In this document: positions 1 to 9,749 of the stretch, piece by piece | How the letters are laid out: every line of letters starts with the position of its first letter | How positions within the stretch are numbered: the first letter of the stretch is position 1 | NCBI GenBank assembly: GCA_021808525.1 | Contig: JAKBBK010000006.1 | Coordinates: 17,477 to 81,476 of the forward strand | Reading direction: 5' to 3' | DNA from: Pseudomonadota bacterium | GTDB lineage: Bacteria; Pseudomonadota; Gammaproteobacteria; Burkholderiales; Burkholderiaceae_C | Length of the DNA: 64,000 bases | Program-made: the position numbers and the translations under genes | The notes under the pieces: generated by a model | The model's database searches: none | What the model saw: only the letters and a program-made list of their open reading frames with translations | Told to the model about the DNA's origin: nothing

Positions 1-721
1 TGAGCTGCACGTCGCGCGCCCCCGACGGCCCGCTTGCGCGCAGGCTCAGCTCGGTGGTTCCGGAGCGGTTCACGCCCGGCACGACCAGCGCCGGAGCCTG
101 CGCCACGGTGATGCTGCCCTCCGTCTGGAATTCGATGGGTTGGTACAGCGGGTTGTCGACCCCGCTGACGGCGACTTCCGTGCTGCCGCGCGCATAGGGG
201 CCTGCGTCCAGTTCGGTGCTTACCGTGGCGGATTCCCCCACCGCCAGAAGCACCGGGCAGGCCACGAACCACTGGGTGGAGGTGCATCCCACCCCATTGA
301 TGCTGGCCGACACCACGGACAGGTACCACAGCGCTTCATAGCTGAATCGCACGCTGCCCTCGCAGGTTCCCAGGGCATTCGCGCGCAGGACGGCGCCCAC
401 TCGCGCGGACATGCGGCCGGATGCCGGCCCGGATGCCGACCCGGACCCCGGCAGGGAAACACCGCGCGGCTCCTGGCCCAACGGCACGCACTGCACGGTG
501 CCCTCCACGGACGAGCGCGTTCCGGCCGTCAGCAGCCAGGGCGTCGAGCCCAGGGTCTGGGCCGGGGCACGCCGGGCCGGCGCACGCTGGGCCGCAGCGG
601 CGGCTCCGGCGCAGACCGACAGACATGCGAACAGCAGCCACGCGACCAGGCGGAACCCAGCCGGGCGGCCCACCGGGATGGCCGCAGCCTGGCAGCTGCT
701 CGGGGTCGTTGTGAGCTTCAT
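1..721 (-). CDS. Secreted hypothetical protein, partial (runs off the window start)
   Basis: Open frame on the minus strand from ATG at 721 (MKLTTTPSSCQ...RLVAWLLFACLSVCAGAAAAAQRAP, signal-peptide-like) with no stop before the window edge; not in the ORF track because it is truncated. Confidence 0.6.
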   Translation of the reverse strand, partial: MKLTTTPSSCQAAAIPVGRPAGFRLVAWLLFACLSVCAGAAAAAQRAPARRAPAQTLGSTPWLLTAGTRSSVEGTVQCVPLGQEPRGVSLPGSGSASGPASGRMSARVGAVLRANALGTCEGSVRFSYEALWYLSVVSASINGVGCTSTQWFVACPVLLAVGESATVSTELDAGPYARGSTEVAVSGVDNPLYQPIEFQTEGSITVAQAPALVVPGVNRSGTTELSLRASGPSGARDVQL

Positions 722-1006
722 GGCACGCTCCGTGCCCCCGCGGCCGCTTCGCGCCTGGAGCCGCACCCGGCAGCATGGCGCGCAGAACAGGGCGCATTGC
801 GCGGAACCGGCCCGGGGAGCAATGTCTGCAGATGGGTCGCCCATGGACAAAAAGGCGACTGAGGGGCATCCTAGGCCTGGCGCCGCGTCCAGGTCGGCCG
901 GCGGCCCGAAGCCCCCCCGGCGCGTCCAGGTATGCGGGTTTGGGCTTGCCGGGCCCGTGCGCCTCGTCCGCCCCGGCCGTCCCACGGCGGGCCCTGCGAG
1001 GCCGGA

Positions 1007-1960
1007 TCAGCGGCCGACCGGGTCTTGTGGCGCCGGACCGCGCTCCAGCACCCGCAACAGGGAACTGGTGTCGTCGCGCCCCCACCCCTCGGCGACCAGG
1101 GCCTGCAGCTGCCCATGCACCAGGCGCAGCGCCGGCAGTTCCAGCCCGGCCTCGGCGGCGGCCTGCTCCAGCAGGCCGAAGTCCTTCGCATGCAGGCGCG
1201 CCTGGATGCCGGCGGCAAAATCCCGCCCGGCCATTTTCGGGCCCATCAGGTCCAGCATGCGGCTGCCCGCGAAGCCGGCGCCCAGGGCCTGCAGCACGCG
1301 CGCAAGCGGCGCCCCCTCGGCGGCGGCCAGGCGCATGGCCTCGGCGATGCCCTGGATGTTCACCACCTGCACGAGCTGGTTGCACAGCTTGGCCACCTGC
1401 CCGCTGCCGGGCGGCCCGATGTAGGTGACCGTGGGTCCGTGCAGGCGCAGCAGCGGCAAGGCGCGCTCGAAGTCCTCCGGGCTGCCCCCGGCCATGATCG
1501 ACAGGCGGCCCTCGCGCGCGCCCTGCTCGCCCCCGGACACGGGCGCATCCACGAAACCCACGCCGCGCAGGGCCAGTTCGGCGGCGATGCGCCGCGCCCC
1601 CCGAGGGGCGATGGTGCTGTGGTCGATGCACAGCAAGCCGGGGCACGCACCGTGCACGGCGCCCTGCGCGCCCAGCAGCACCTGCTCCACGTCCTCGGTG
1701 GAAGTCACGTTGGTCACCAGCACCTGCACCCGCCCCGCCAGTTCGCAAGGGCTGTCGGCGAGCGCCATCCCGGCCTGCTGCGCGCGCCCGGCGGTCTCGG
1801 AGCCGCGTGCCCAGATGGCCACGGGGTGCCCGGCGGCGCGCAATCGCGCGGCCATGGGCCAACCCATGGCGCCCAGGCCGATGAAACCGATGCTCGGCGG
1901 CGGCTCGGCGCCCTGCGTGGGATGCTGGCTTGGTTGCATGATCGAGGGTTCGACGCGCAC
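1007..1960 (-). CDS. NAD(P)-dependent 3-hydroxyisobutyrate dehydrogenase / 2-hydroxy-3-oxopropionate reductase family
   Basis: GFIGLGAMGWPMAARLRAAG Rossmann motif, DAPVSGGEQGA motif, about 300 aa. Confidence 0.88.
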   Translation of the reverse strand: MRVEPSIMQPSQHPTQGAEPPPSIGFIGLGAMGWPMAARLRAAGHPVAIWARGSETAGRAQQAGMALADSPCELAGRVQVLVTNVTSTEDVEQVLLGAQGAVHGACPGLLCIDHSTIAPRGARRIAAELALRGVGFVDAPVSGGEQGAREGRLSIMAGGSPEDFERALPLLRLHGPTVTYIGPPGSGQVAKLCNQLVQVVNIQGIAEAMRLAAAEGAPLARVLQALGAGFAGSRMLDLMGPKMAGRDFAAGIQARLHAKDFGLLEQAAAEAGLELPALRLVHGQLQALVAEGWGRDDTSSLLRVLERGPAPQDPVGR

Positions 1961-2123
1961 GCGCCGCCGCCCCGGCAGGCACGCGCAGGCATAGGTTCAG
2001 GCTATGGGCGGCATTGACAGGCTGCATTAGACACCGCGACGCGGCCCGGCCTACAGTAGGTCGAGCCCTGCCGGGCGGTGCCCGCGGGACGCGACCCCAT
2101 TCCCACGACACCAGGAGACGGCG

Positions 2124-2546
2124 ATGACTGCGCTCAAAGGCTCGAAGACCGAGCAGAACCTGAAGGACGCCTTCGCGGGCGAATCGATGGCCAACCGGCG
2201 CTATCTGTACTTCGCGAACAAGGCCGACATCGAGGGACAGAACGACGTGGCCGCGCTGTTCCGCTCCACCGCCGAGGGCGAGACCGGCCACGCGCACGGG
2301 CACCTGGAATTCCTCGAGTCCGTGGGCGACCCCGCCACGGGCCTGCCCATCGGCGCCACCCGCGACAACCTGAAGGCCGCGGTGGCCGGCGAGACCCACG
2401 AGTACACGGACATGTACCCCGGCATGGCCAAGACCGCGCGCGACGAGGGTTTCGACGAGATCGCCGACTGGTTCGCCACGCTGGCCAAGGCCGAGCGCTC
2501 GCACGCCAACCGCTACCAGAAGGCGCTGGACGTTCTCGCGGATTGA
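2124..2546 (+). CDS. Rubrerythrin family protein (diiron domain only, no rubredoxin domain)
   Basis: 140 aa; [20 protein letters not shown], ExxH motifs ([10 protein letters not shown]), no CxxC rubredoxin knuckles. Confidence 0.9.
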   Translation: MTALKGSKTEQNLKDAFAGESMANRRYLYFANKADIEGQNDVAALFRSTAEGETGHAHGHLEFLESVGDPATGLPIGATRDNLKAAVAGETHEYTDMYPGMAKTARDEGFDEIADWFATLAKAERSHANRYQKALDVLAD

Positions 2547-2628
2547 AGCCCCGGGCCCCTGCCTGCCGCGAGGGGCCTCGAAAACCCATCACGCGTGCCG
2601 CGCCCGGCGGCCCGCCACGGAGGCTTGT

Positions 2629-3981
2629 TTGATGAGCACGCGCGAAGGCAATCTCGAGGCCCCCACCCGCCATCCGCTGGACTGGCGCGGCGAGGATTTC
2701 CACGACGAAGCCAAGTGCCTGGCCGAACTCGAGCGCGTGTTCGAGATCTGCCACGGCTGCCGGCGCTGCGTGTCGCTTTGCCAGTCCTTCCCCACCTTGT
2801 TCGACCTGATCGACGAAGGCGCCACCGGCGAATTGGACGCGGTGGACAAGGCGGACTACTGGAAGGTCGTGGACCAGTGCTACATCTGCGACCTGTGCTA
2901 CATGACCAAGTGCCCCTACGTGCCACCGCATCCGTGGAACGTGGACTTCCCGCACACCATGCTGCGAGCCAAGGCGATCCAGTTCCGCCAGGGCAAGGTG
3001 CCGCTGGCCAGCCGGGCGCTCGCCGCCACCGATGTGCATGGCAAGCTGGCCGGCATTCCCATCGTCGTGCAGACGGTCAACGCCGTGAACCGGCAGCCCG
3101 CCACCCGCGCCGTGCTGGAAAAGACCCTGGGCGTGGACCGCAAGGCCTGGCTTCCCGAGCTGGCCGAGCGCACCCTGCGCCGCAGCGCCCCGCGTTCGGG
3201 CGTGGACCAGCCGGTGGACGGCGAGCACGCGCCGGGGCGCGTGGCGCTGTTCTCCACCTGCTACATCAACTACAACGAGCCCGGCATCGGCCTGGACCTG
3301 CTCAAGGTGCTGGAGCACAACGGCATCGCCTACGAACTGGTGCGCAAGGACCGGTGCTGCGGCATGCCCCAGCTCGAACTGGGTGACCTCCAGGGTGTGG
3401 AGCGTGCCATGCGCGCCAACATCCCGCTGCTGCTGCGTTACGCCCGCGAAGGCTGGGCCATCCTCGCCGGCGTGCCCTCGTGCACGCTGATGTTCAAGCA
3501 GGAACTGCCCCTGATGTTCCCCGACGATGCCGATGTGCTGGCGGTACGCGACGCCATGTGGGACCCCTTCGAGTACCTGATGGCCCGCCACCGCGACGGC
3601 CTGCTCAAGACGGACTTCCGGCATTCCCTGGGGCGCGTGGCCTACCAGATCCCCTGCCACGGACGGGTGCAGAACATCGGCCGCAAGACCGAGGAGATGT
3701 TCCGCCTGGTGGGCAAGAGCACGCAGCTGGAGTTCACCACCATCGAGCGCTGTTCCGGGCACGCCGGCACCTACGGCGTGAAAAAGGCCCACCACGCCGA
3801 CGCCATGAAAATCGGCAGGCCGGTGTTCAAGGCCATGGCCGCGGCCCATCCCGACTACATCGGCTCGGACTGCCCGCTGGGCGGACACCACATCGCGCAG
3901 GGGGTCGCCGAGCTCGGCGGCGATTCGCAGCCCCGCCTGGCCCACCCGCTGACCCTGCTGCGCATGGCCTACGGCCTCTGA
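2629..3981 (+). CDS. GlpC/HdrD-like (Fe-S)-binding oxidoreductase (heterodisulfide reductase-related)
   Basis: Two ferredoxin motifs (CHGCRRCVSLC...P; CYICDLCYMTKCP) and CCG-type cysteine motif (RCCGMPQLELGD), with a modified second one (ERCSGHAG). Confidence 0.85.
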   Translation: MMSTREGNLEAPTRHPLDWRGEDFHDEAKCLAELERVFEICHGCRRCVSLCQSFPTLFDLIDEGATGELDAVDKADYWKVVDQCYICDLCYMTKCPYVPPHPWNVDFPHTMLRAKAIQFRQGKVPLASRALAATDVHGKLAGIPIVVQTVNAVNRQPATRAVLEKTLGVDRKAWLPELAERTLRRSAPRSGVDQPVDGEHAPGRVALFSTCYINYNEPGIGLDLLKVLEHNGIAYELVRKDRCCGMPQLELGDLQGVERAMRANIPLLLRYAREGWAILAGVPSCTLMFKQELPLMFPDDADVLAVRDAMWDPFEYLMARHRDGLLKTDFRHSLGRVAYQIPCHGRVQNIGRKTEEMFRLVGKSTQLEFTTIERCSGHAGTYGVKKAHHADAMKIGRPVFKAMAAAHPDYIGSDCPLGGHHIAQGVAELGGDSQPRLAHPLTLLRMAYGL

Positions 3982-4033
3982 GCCGGCGCGTATCCGCAAC
4001 GCCGCGCCCCCCCGAGGAACCCATGAGGAACGC

Positions 4034-4621
4034 ATGAGCAAACCCACCCCCGAGAGCCTGCTGGGCCTGGAGGCCTATGCACGCGAACGCGCGCGCCTGC
4101 GCGCCGAGATCATTCCCCATCGCAAGCTGCGCACCCTGCAGCTGGGCGGGCACCTGAGCCTGCAGTTCGAGGACGAGCGCACCATCCGCTACCAGATCCA
4201 GGAAATGCTGCGTATCGAGAAGATCTTCGAGCCGCAGGGCATCCAGGACGAGATCGACGCCTATGCGCCGCTGATTCCGGACGGGAGCAATTGGAAGGCC
4301 ACCATGCTGCTCGAATACCCGGAAGTCGAGCAGCGCAGGCGCGAACTGGCGCGCCTGGTCGGCATCGAGGACCACCTGTACGTCGATGTGCAGGGCTGCC
4401 CCCGCACCCCGGCGGTGGCCGACGAGGACCTGGAGCGCGAGAGCGCCGGGAAAACCTCGGCGGTGCACTTCCTGCGCTTCGAGTTCAGCGCCGCGGCCAT
4501 CGAGGCCATGCGTGGCGGCGCCGCCGTGCAGGTGGGCTGCGACCACCCCCACTACACTGCCAGCCAGGCCCTGAGCGGCCCCTTGCGCGAGGCGCTGCTG
4601 CGCGACTTCGCAGTCCACTGA
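4034..4621 (+). CDS. DUF3501 family protein
   Basis: 195 aa; RAEIIPHRKLRTLQLGGHLSLQFEDERTIRYQIQEMLRIEKIFE; located in the rubrerythrin / Fe-S protein cassette. Confidence 0.8.
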   Translation: MSKPTPESLLGLEAYARERARLRAEIIPHRKLRTLQLGGHLSLQFEDERTIRYQIQEMLRIEKIFEPQGIQDEIDAYAPLIPDGSNWKATMLLEYPEVEQRRRELARLVGIEDHLYVDVQGCPRTPAVADEDLERESAGKTSAVHFLRFEFSAAAIEAMRGGAAVQVGCDHPHYTASQALSGPLREALLRDFAVH

Positions 4622-4643
4622 TTCCCGACCCGAGGTCCTCCCG

Positions 4644-5417
4644 ATGCTGCTGGCCCTGTCTCCGGCCAAGACCCTGGACATGGACAGCGCGACCCCGCCG
4701 CTGCCCACCACGCTTCCCCGTTTCATCCCCGATTCCGCGCGCCTGATCGAGATCCTGCGCCAGCTCTCGCCCGCGCAGCTGGGCAGCCTGATGGGCATCT
4801 CCGACAAGCTGGCGCTGCTCAATGCCCAGCGCTACGCCGCATGGTCGCGGGATTTCGACGCCGACAACAGCCGCCCGGCCCTGCTCGCCTTCGCCGGTGA
4901 CGTCTACGCCGGGCTGGATGCCGCGCACCTGACGCCCGCCCAGCTGCGCTGGGCGCAGGACCACGTGGTGATGCTCAGCGGCCTGTACGGCGTGCTGCGC
5001 CCGCTGGACCTGATGCAGGCCTACCGGCTGGAAATGGGCACGCGCCTGGCCAACCCCGCCGGGCGCGACCTCTACGCCTTCTGGGGCAGGCGCATCGCCG
5101 AGGCGCTGCGCGAGCAGCTGGACTCCCATCGCAGCAAGCTGCTGCTGAACCTGGCCTCCGAGGAATACTTCCGCGCCGTCGACACCTCCGCGCTGGGCCA
5201 TCCGGTGGTCGACGTGGTGTTCCAGGAAGGCGACGCCAGGGGCTGGCGCGTGATCGGCGTGCACGCCAAACGCGCTCGGGGCCTGATGACCCGCTGGATC
5301 ATCGAACACCGCGCCGACCGTCCCGAGGCCATCCTGGACTTCGATGCCGAGGGCTACGCCTATGCCGCCGAGGCCTCCAGCGAAACCCGACGCGTGTTCC
5401 GGCGCCGGCACGACTGA
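4644..5417 (+). CDS. yaaA: Peroxide stress protein YaaA (DUF328)
   Basis: MLLALSPAKTLD start, GLYGVLRPLDLMQAYRLEMGTRL core, 257 aa. Confidence 0.93.
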   Translation: MLLALSPAKTLDMDSATPPLPTTLPRFIPDSARLIEILRQLSPAQLGSLMGISDKLALLNAQRYAAWSRDFDADNSRPALLAFAGDVYAGLDAAHLTPAQLRWAQDHVVMLSGLYGVLRPLDLMQAYRLEMGTRLANPAGRDLYAFWGRRIAEALREQLDSHRSKLLLNLASEEYFRAVDTSALGHPVVDVVFQEGDARGWRVIGVHAKRARGLMTRWIIEHRADRPEAILDFDAEGYAYAAEASSETRRVFRRRHD

Positions 5418-5492
5418 ATCGCGGGCGGGCCCCCTTGAGCTCGCGCGGGGCTTTTGCACCCTGCGCGCCATGGTGTATGATGGATGTTTCGC

Positions 5493-5568
<76 letters not shown>

Positions 5569-5608
5569 AATCACAAATGAGTTGTTGATTTAGCTGAATA
5601 AAATCAGC

Positions 5609-5617
5609 TTATCCACA
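5609..5617 (+). promoter_or_regulatory. DnaA-box match TTATCCACA
   Basis: Perfect match to TTWTNCACA in an AT-richer stretch downstream of the tRNA. Confidence 0.4.
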
Positions 5618-5670
5618 GCTTGTTCGGCAGATTTCCGTAGGTTTTACTGTACAGACTGCTCGAACCCAAG

Positions 5671-5711
5671 AAGCTCCGCGGCGTTGTTCTTCAACGTCCC
5701 GGAGCTTTTTT
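5671..5711 (+). terminator. Strong intrinsic terminator downstream of tRNA-Ala
   Basis: AAGCTCCG cgg CGTTG ttctt CAACG tcc CGGAGCTTTTTT: nested stems followed by T6. Confidence 0.8.
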
Positions 5712-5754
5712 CATGCCCGGCTTCCATCGAGAAATGCAAACCCGCAGGGGCGCA

Positions 5755-6051
5755 TCACGCGCCTAGCAGCTCCTGCGCCCAGCGAGCGAATTCCTCGAGG
5801 TCCGCGAGTAACCGGCCGGCTTCATCGCGCTGGGCTTGGCGGGCGCCGTACTGCACCTCGTCCTTGAAACTCAGGATGCGACGATAGCGACGCTCGTGAC
5901 CATCGGGCAGCAGATTGCCCAGAACGTCCCGGAGGAGGCGGGGGGCCTGGGAATGGTCCTGCTGGGCGGCTTCGAGGTACGCCTGCGCCACGCGCAAGCG
6001 GCCCTGCCAATACAGCGCGTCGACCTTCCTGCGCGGACTCTTGCCTGTCAT
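5755..6051 (-). CDS. Small protein, possible truncated HEPN-like domain (putative TA relic)
   Basis: MTGKSPRRKVDALYWQGRLRVAQAYLEAAQQDHSQAPRLLRDVLGN...KDEVQYGARQAQRDEAGRLLADLEEFARWAQ; ORF may begin at 6141. Family assignment is from memory of HEPN partners of wHTH-nucleotidyltransferases. Confidence 0.4.
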   Translation of the reverse strand: MTGKSPRRKVDALYWQGRLRVAQAYLEAAQQDHSQAPRLLRDVLGNLLPDGHERRYRRILSFKDEVQYGARQAQRDEAGRLLADLEEFARWAQELLGA

Positions 6052-6127
6052 CCCGACTGCGCCGCCTCGGCGCACCGAACTGCTTCCCTGGCGGGTGACA
6101 CTCCCTTCAGCACTTTCGCGTCCCGGC

Positions 6128-6481
6128 TCAGCTCCGACCACCAGGGGTCACTGGGTGATCCTGCAGGTGCCGCCAGTGCTGGCGCTCCGCTTCGAAAAGC
6201 TGCGCCAGCGCTGATACCAGCGGCTGGTTCAGTGCCGGTGCGAAGAGCCTGGAGCTGGCCGGACCCAGCACCTTGACGGCACCCTGCGCAACCAGAGCAT
6301 CGAGCGTGTTGCGCACGCCCCGCGACGTCATGGCGCAGTCCGAGGCCAATTGCGCTGCACTCTGGGCACCGCCGTGACTGAGCAGCGCGCGGAGAACGCG
6401 GACATGCCCGCCGCTGGCCAGCAAGCGGGTCAGCGGGAAACGCAGGAAGCTCTGGACGGACGAAGGCTGCATGGAGCGCAT
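6128..6481 (-). CDS. Winged-HTH domain protein (MarR/ArsR-like N-terminus, probably truncated)
   Basis: VRVLRALLSHGGAQSAAQLASDCAMTSRGVRNTLDALVAQGAVKVLG wHTH pattern; ends shortly after LFEAERQHWRHL. Confidence 0.55.
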   Translation of the reverse strand: MRSMQPSSVQSFLRFPLTRLLASGGHVRVLRALLSHGGAQSAAQLASDCAMTSRGVRNTLDALVAQGAVKVLGPASSRLFAPALNQPLVSALAQLFEAERQHWRHLQDHPVTPGGRS

Positions 6482-6709
6482 GCATAAAGCGCCACCGGAA
6501 GGAATTCAAGTTCCCTCTCATAAACTACATTTGCTCAAGTGGAAGTCTAGGTTCGCGGCGCCCGCCGGCCCGGACGAGCAGGAAATAGCCCGCCCCGGGG
6601 GGGCGGCAAATCCACAATGAATGAAGGGAAATAGTGCCGGATTCTCGGCGGGGCATGCGAATCACTAGCATTCACGGCTTCACTTCCCCCACCCCCGGAG
6701 ACTCGAACC

Positions 6710-7210
6710 ATGGCCCAGATCACCCTGCGCGGCAACCCCGTCGAAGTTCGCGGCACGCTGCCCAAGCGCGGCGACAAGGCGCCGGCGATGCGACTCACCG
6801 ACAAGAGCCTGGCCGAGGTGGGGCTGGACGCCTGGAGCGGCAAGCGCAAGGTGCTCAACATCGTGCCCTCGCTGGACACGCCGACCTGCGCGCAGTCGAC
6901 CCGGCATTTCAACCAGGAGGCCTCGGCCCTGGACAACACCGTGGTGCTGGTGGTTTCGGCGGACCTGCCTTTCGGCGCCAACCGCTTCTGCACCGTCGAG
7001 GGCCTGAACAACGTGCTGCCCCTGTCGACCTTCCGCAACCCGGAATTCCTCGACGCCTGGGGCGTGAACATGGTCAGCGGGCCGCTGCGCGGCCTGACCG
7101 CGCGCGCGGTCGTGGTGCTGGACGAGAGCGATCGCGTGCTGCACAGCGAGCTGGTGCCCGAAATCGCCCAGGAACCCGATTACTCCGCCGCGCTCACCGC
7201 GCTGCGCTGA
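6710..7210 (+). CDS. tpx: Thiol peroxidase (lipid hydroperoxide peroxidase)
   Basis: 166 aa; [16 protein letters not shown] peroxidatic Cys, [11 protein letters not shown] resolving Cys. Confidence 0.93.
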   Translation: MAQITLRGNPVEVRGTLPKRGDKAPAMRLTDKSLAEVGLDAWSGKRKVLNIVPSLDTPTCAQSTRHFNQEASALDNTVVLVVSADLPFGANRFCTVEGLNNVLPLSTFRNPEFLDAWGVNMVSGPLRGLTARAVVVLDESDRVLHSELVPEIAQEPDYSAALTALR

Positions 7211-7311
7211 GCAGCGCGTCGCCGCGCCCGCGGCCGCGGGCCGGCGCGCGGGCCCGGAGGGCCGCAGGCGCTACAGTGACGGCTGATTCCTGCCTCCCCA
7301 GCCCTGCCCCC

Positions 7312-8262
7312 ATGTCCAGCCTGATCTGCGGTTCGCTCGCCTTCGACACCATCGCCCTGTTCGAGGGGCGCTTCGCCGAGCACATCCTGCCCGAGAAGGT
7401 CCACGTGCTCAACGTGTCCTTCCTGGTGCCCGAACTGCGACGCGATTTCGGCGGCTGCGCCGGCAACATCGCCTACACCATGCGACTGCTGGGCGGGCAA
7501 CCCGTGGTGCTGGCCACGCTGGGCGAGGACGGCGCCGCCTACGAACAGCGCCTGGACAGCCTGGGCATCGGGCGCGAGCATGTGCGCGTGGTGCCCAACA
7601 CCCACACCGCGCAGGCGCACATCGTCACCGACCGCGACGACAACCAGATCACCTCCTTCCACCCCGGGGCCATGCAGTTCGCCCACACCCAGCCGGTGCC
7701 GGCGCTGCCCGGGCTGCGCCTGGGCATCCTCGCGCCCGACGGGCGCCAGGCCATGATCGAGCACGCGGCGCAGATGGCCGCGGCCGGCCTGCCCTTCGTG
7801 TTCGACCCGGGCCAGGGCCTGCCCATGTTCGACGGCCCGGCGCTGCGCGATTTCGTCGGGCAGGCCGACTGGGTGGTGGTCAACGACTACGAAGCGGCCA
7901 TGCTGGCCGAGCGCACCGGCTGGAGCCTGGAGCAGCTTGCCGGACGATTGCGCGGCCTGGTGGTCACGCGTGGCGCCCAGGGCTGCGAGGTGTTCGAGGC
8001 GGGGGCCTGCACCCGCGTGCCGGGCCTGGCGGCCCAGCGCGTGGTGGACCCCACCGGCTGCGGCGACGCCTTCCGGGGCGCCTTGCTGTGGGCGCTGGAA
8101 GCCGGCTGGCCGCTGGTCGATGCCTGCCGCCTGGGCAATGTGCTGGGCGCACGCAAGGTCGCCTGCAGCGGTCCGCAGAACCACAGCCCCGACCTGGCGC
8201 AGGCCCTGCAGGACTTCCGCTCGGCCTACGGCGAGCCTCCGGCGACGGCGCGCGCGGCCTGA
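7312..8262 (+). CDS. PfkB-family carbohydrate/adenosine kinase
   Basis: MSSLICGSLAFDTIALFEGRF...FGGCAGNIAYTMRLLG; DPTGCGDAFRGALL PfkB C-terminal signature; ATG at 7312 inside the longer ORF. Confidence 0.9.
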   Translation: MSSLICGSLAFDTIALFEGRFAEHILPEKVHVLNVSFLVPELRRDFGGCAGNIAYTMRLLGGQPVVLATLGEDGAAYEQRLDSLGIGREHVRVVPNTHTAQAHIVTDRDDNQITSFHPGAMQFAHTQPVPALPGLRLGILAPDGRQAMIEHAAQMAAAGLPFVFDPGQGLPMFDGPALRDFVGQADWVVVNDYEAAMLAERTGWSLEQLAGRLRGLVVTRGAQGCEVFEAGACTRVPGLAAQRVVDPTGCGDAFRGALLWALEAGWPLVDACRLGNVLGARKVACSGPQNHSPDLAQALQDFRSAYGEPPATARAA

Positions 8263-8427
8263 ACGCACCCGGCACCGGGCCGCGCCCTGCCGCGGGCGCC
8301 CGCAAGTCCTGGCCAGGAGCACAGGCGCCACGGGCAGGAAAACCCTGATCGGCGTACAGTGACTGTTTCGCGCCGCGGCCGCGCCCGCGGCGCAAGGCAC
8401 GATCCCGCACACCCCGTACGCCCCAGC

Positions 8428-9666
8428 ATGTCCCAGCCCGACACCGCGGCCGGCGCCCCGCAACGCACGCACTATTCCGTGCTCGGCGCCATCAGCCTGT
8501 CCCATCTGCTCAACGACATGATGCAGTCGTTGATGCTGGCCATCTATCCGCTGCTCAAGGGCAATCTGCACCTGAGTTTCGCGCAGATCGGCCTGATCAC
8601 CCTGACCTACCAGATCACCGCGTCGATCCTGCAGCCGCTGGTGGGCCTGTTCGCCGACCGCAAGCCCAGGCCCTATTCCCTTTCGGTTGGAATGGGCTTT
8701 ACCTTCGTCGGGCTGCTGCTGCTGTCGCGCGCCGACAGCTTCCCGCACGTGCTGATGGCGGCGGCCTGCGTGGGCATGGGCTCGTCGATCTTCCACCCCG
8801 AATCCTCGCGCGTGGCACGCATGGCCTCGGGCGGCCAGCACGGACTGGCGCAGTCCATCTTCCAGGTGGGCGGAAACGCCGGCAGCGCCCTCGGCCCGCT
8901 GCTGGCCGCGGCGATCATCGTCAGCCACGGCCAGCATTCCATCGCCTGGTTCTCGGCCGCCGCGCTGCTGGGCATGGTGGTGCTGGCGCTGGTGGGCCGC
9001 TGGGCGCGCCATCACCTGAGCCTGGTGCGCAAGCGCGCCGCCGCGAAACCGGTGCAGGCGCACGACCCCGGGGTCGTGCGCCGCACCATGGCGGTGCTGC
9101 TGGCCCTGGTGTTCTCGAAGTTCTTCTATCTGGCTTCGATCAACACCTACCTGATCTTCTTCCTGCAAAAGCGCTTCGACGTCAGCGTGCGCGATGCGCA
9201 GCTGCACCTGTTCGTGTTTCTCGCCGCGGTGGCCGCCGGCACCCTGCTGGGCGGGCCCATCGGCGACCGCATCGGGCGCAAGCGCGTGATCTGGGTGTCC
9301 ATTCTCGGCGTGGCCCCCTTCACCCTCGCCCTGCCCTACGCGGGCCTGGGCAGCTCGGCGGTGCTGACCGCCATCATCGGCTTCGTGCTGGCCTCCGCCT
9401 TCCCGGCCATGGTGGTCTACGCGCAGGAGCTGATGCCCGGTCGGGTGGGTGCCGTCTCGGGCCTGTTCTTCGGCCTGGCCTTCGGGCTCGGGGGCATCGG
9501 GGCCGCGGCCCTGGGCCAGCTGGCCGACCTGATCGGCATCGTCGGCGTGTACAAGGTGTGCTCCTTCCTGCCCCTCATCGGCCTGCTGGCGGCGCTGCTG
9601 CCCGACCTGCACCAACCCAGGGCCCGTGCGCAGGGGGCCGCCGCCGCGGGTGCGGGAGCGGCCTGA
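8428..9666 (+). CDS. MFS transporter, fosmidomycin resistance (Fsr) family
   Basis: SLSHLLNDMMQSLMLAIYPLLKGNLHLSFAQIGLITLTYQ; 12-TM-like hydrophobic pattern. Confidence 0.85.
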   Translation: MSQPDTAAGAPQRTHYSVLGAISLSHLLNDMMQSLMLAIYPLLKGNLHLSFAQIGLITLTYQITASILQPLVGLFADRKPRPYSLSVGMGFTFVGLLLLSRADSFPHVLMAAACVGMGSSIFHPESSRVARMASGGQHGLAQSIFQVGGNAGSALGPLLAAAIIVSHGQHSIAWFSAAALLGMVVLALVGRWARHHLSLVRKRAAAKPVQAHDPGVVRRTMAVLLALVFSKFFYLASINTYLIFFLQKRFDVSVRDAQLHLFVFLAAVAAGTLLGGPIGDRIGRKRVIWVSILGVAPFTLALPYAGLGSSAVLTAIIGFVLASAFPAMVVYAQELMPGRVGAVSGLFFGLAFGLGGIGAAALGQLADLIGIVGVYKVCSFLPLIGLLAALLPDLHQPRARAQGAAAAGAGAA

Positions 9667-9749
9667 GCCCGAGCCGCAGGCGCGCATACCTGCGGCAACC
9701 CTTCGCGCGCCACGAGGGCGCCAGGCCAGGGCCTGCCCTCGGCGCGGCC

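Noticed and set aside
336-2504. 722-aa minus ORF spanning the first genes
   Set aside because: Overlaps three better-supported genes in other frames; low-complexity translation typical of GC-rich shadow frames.
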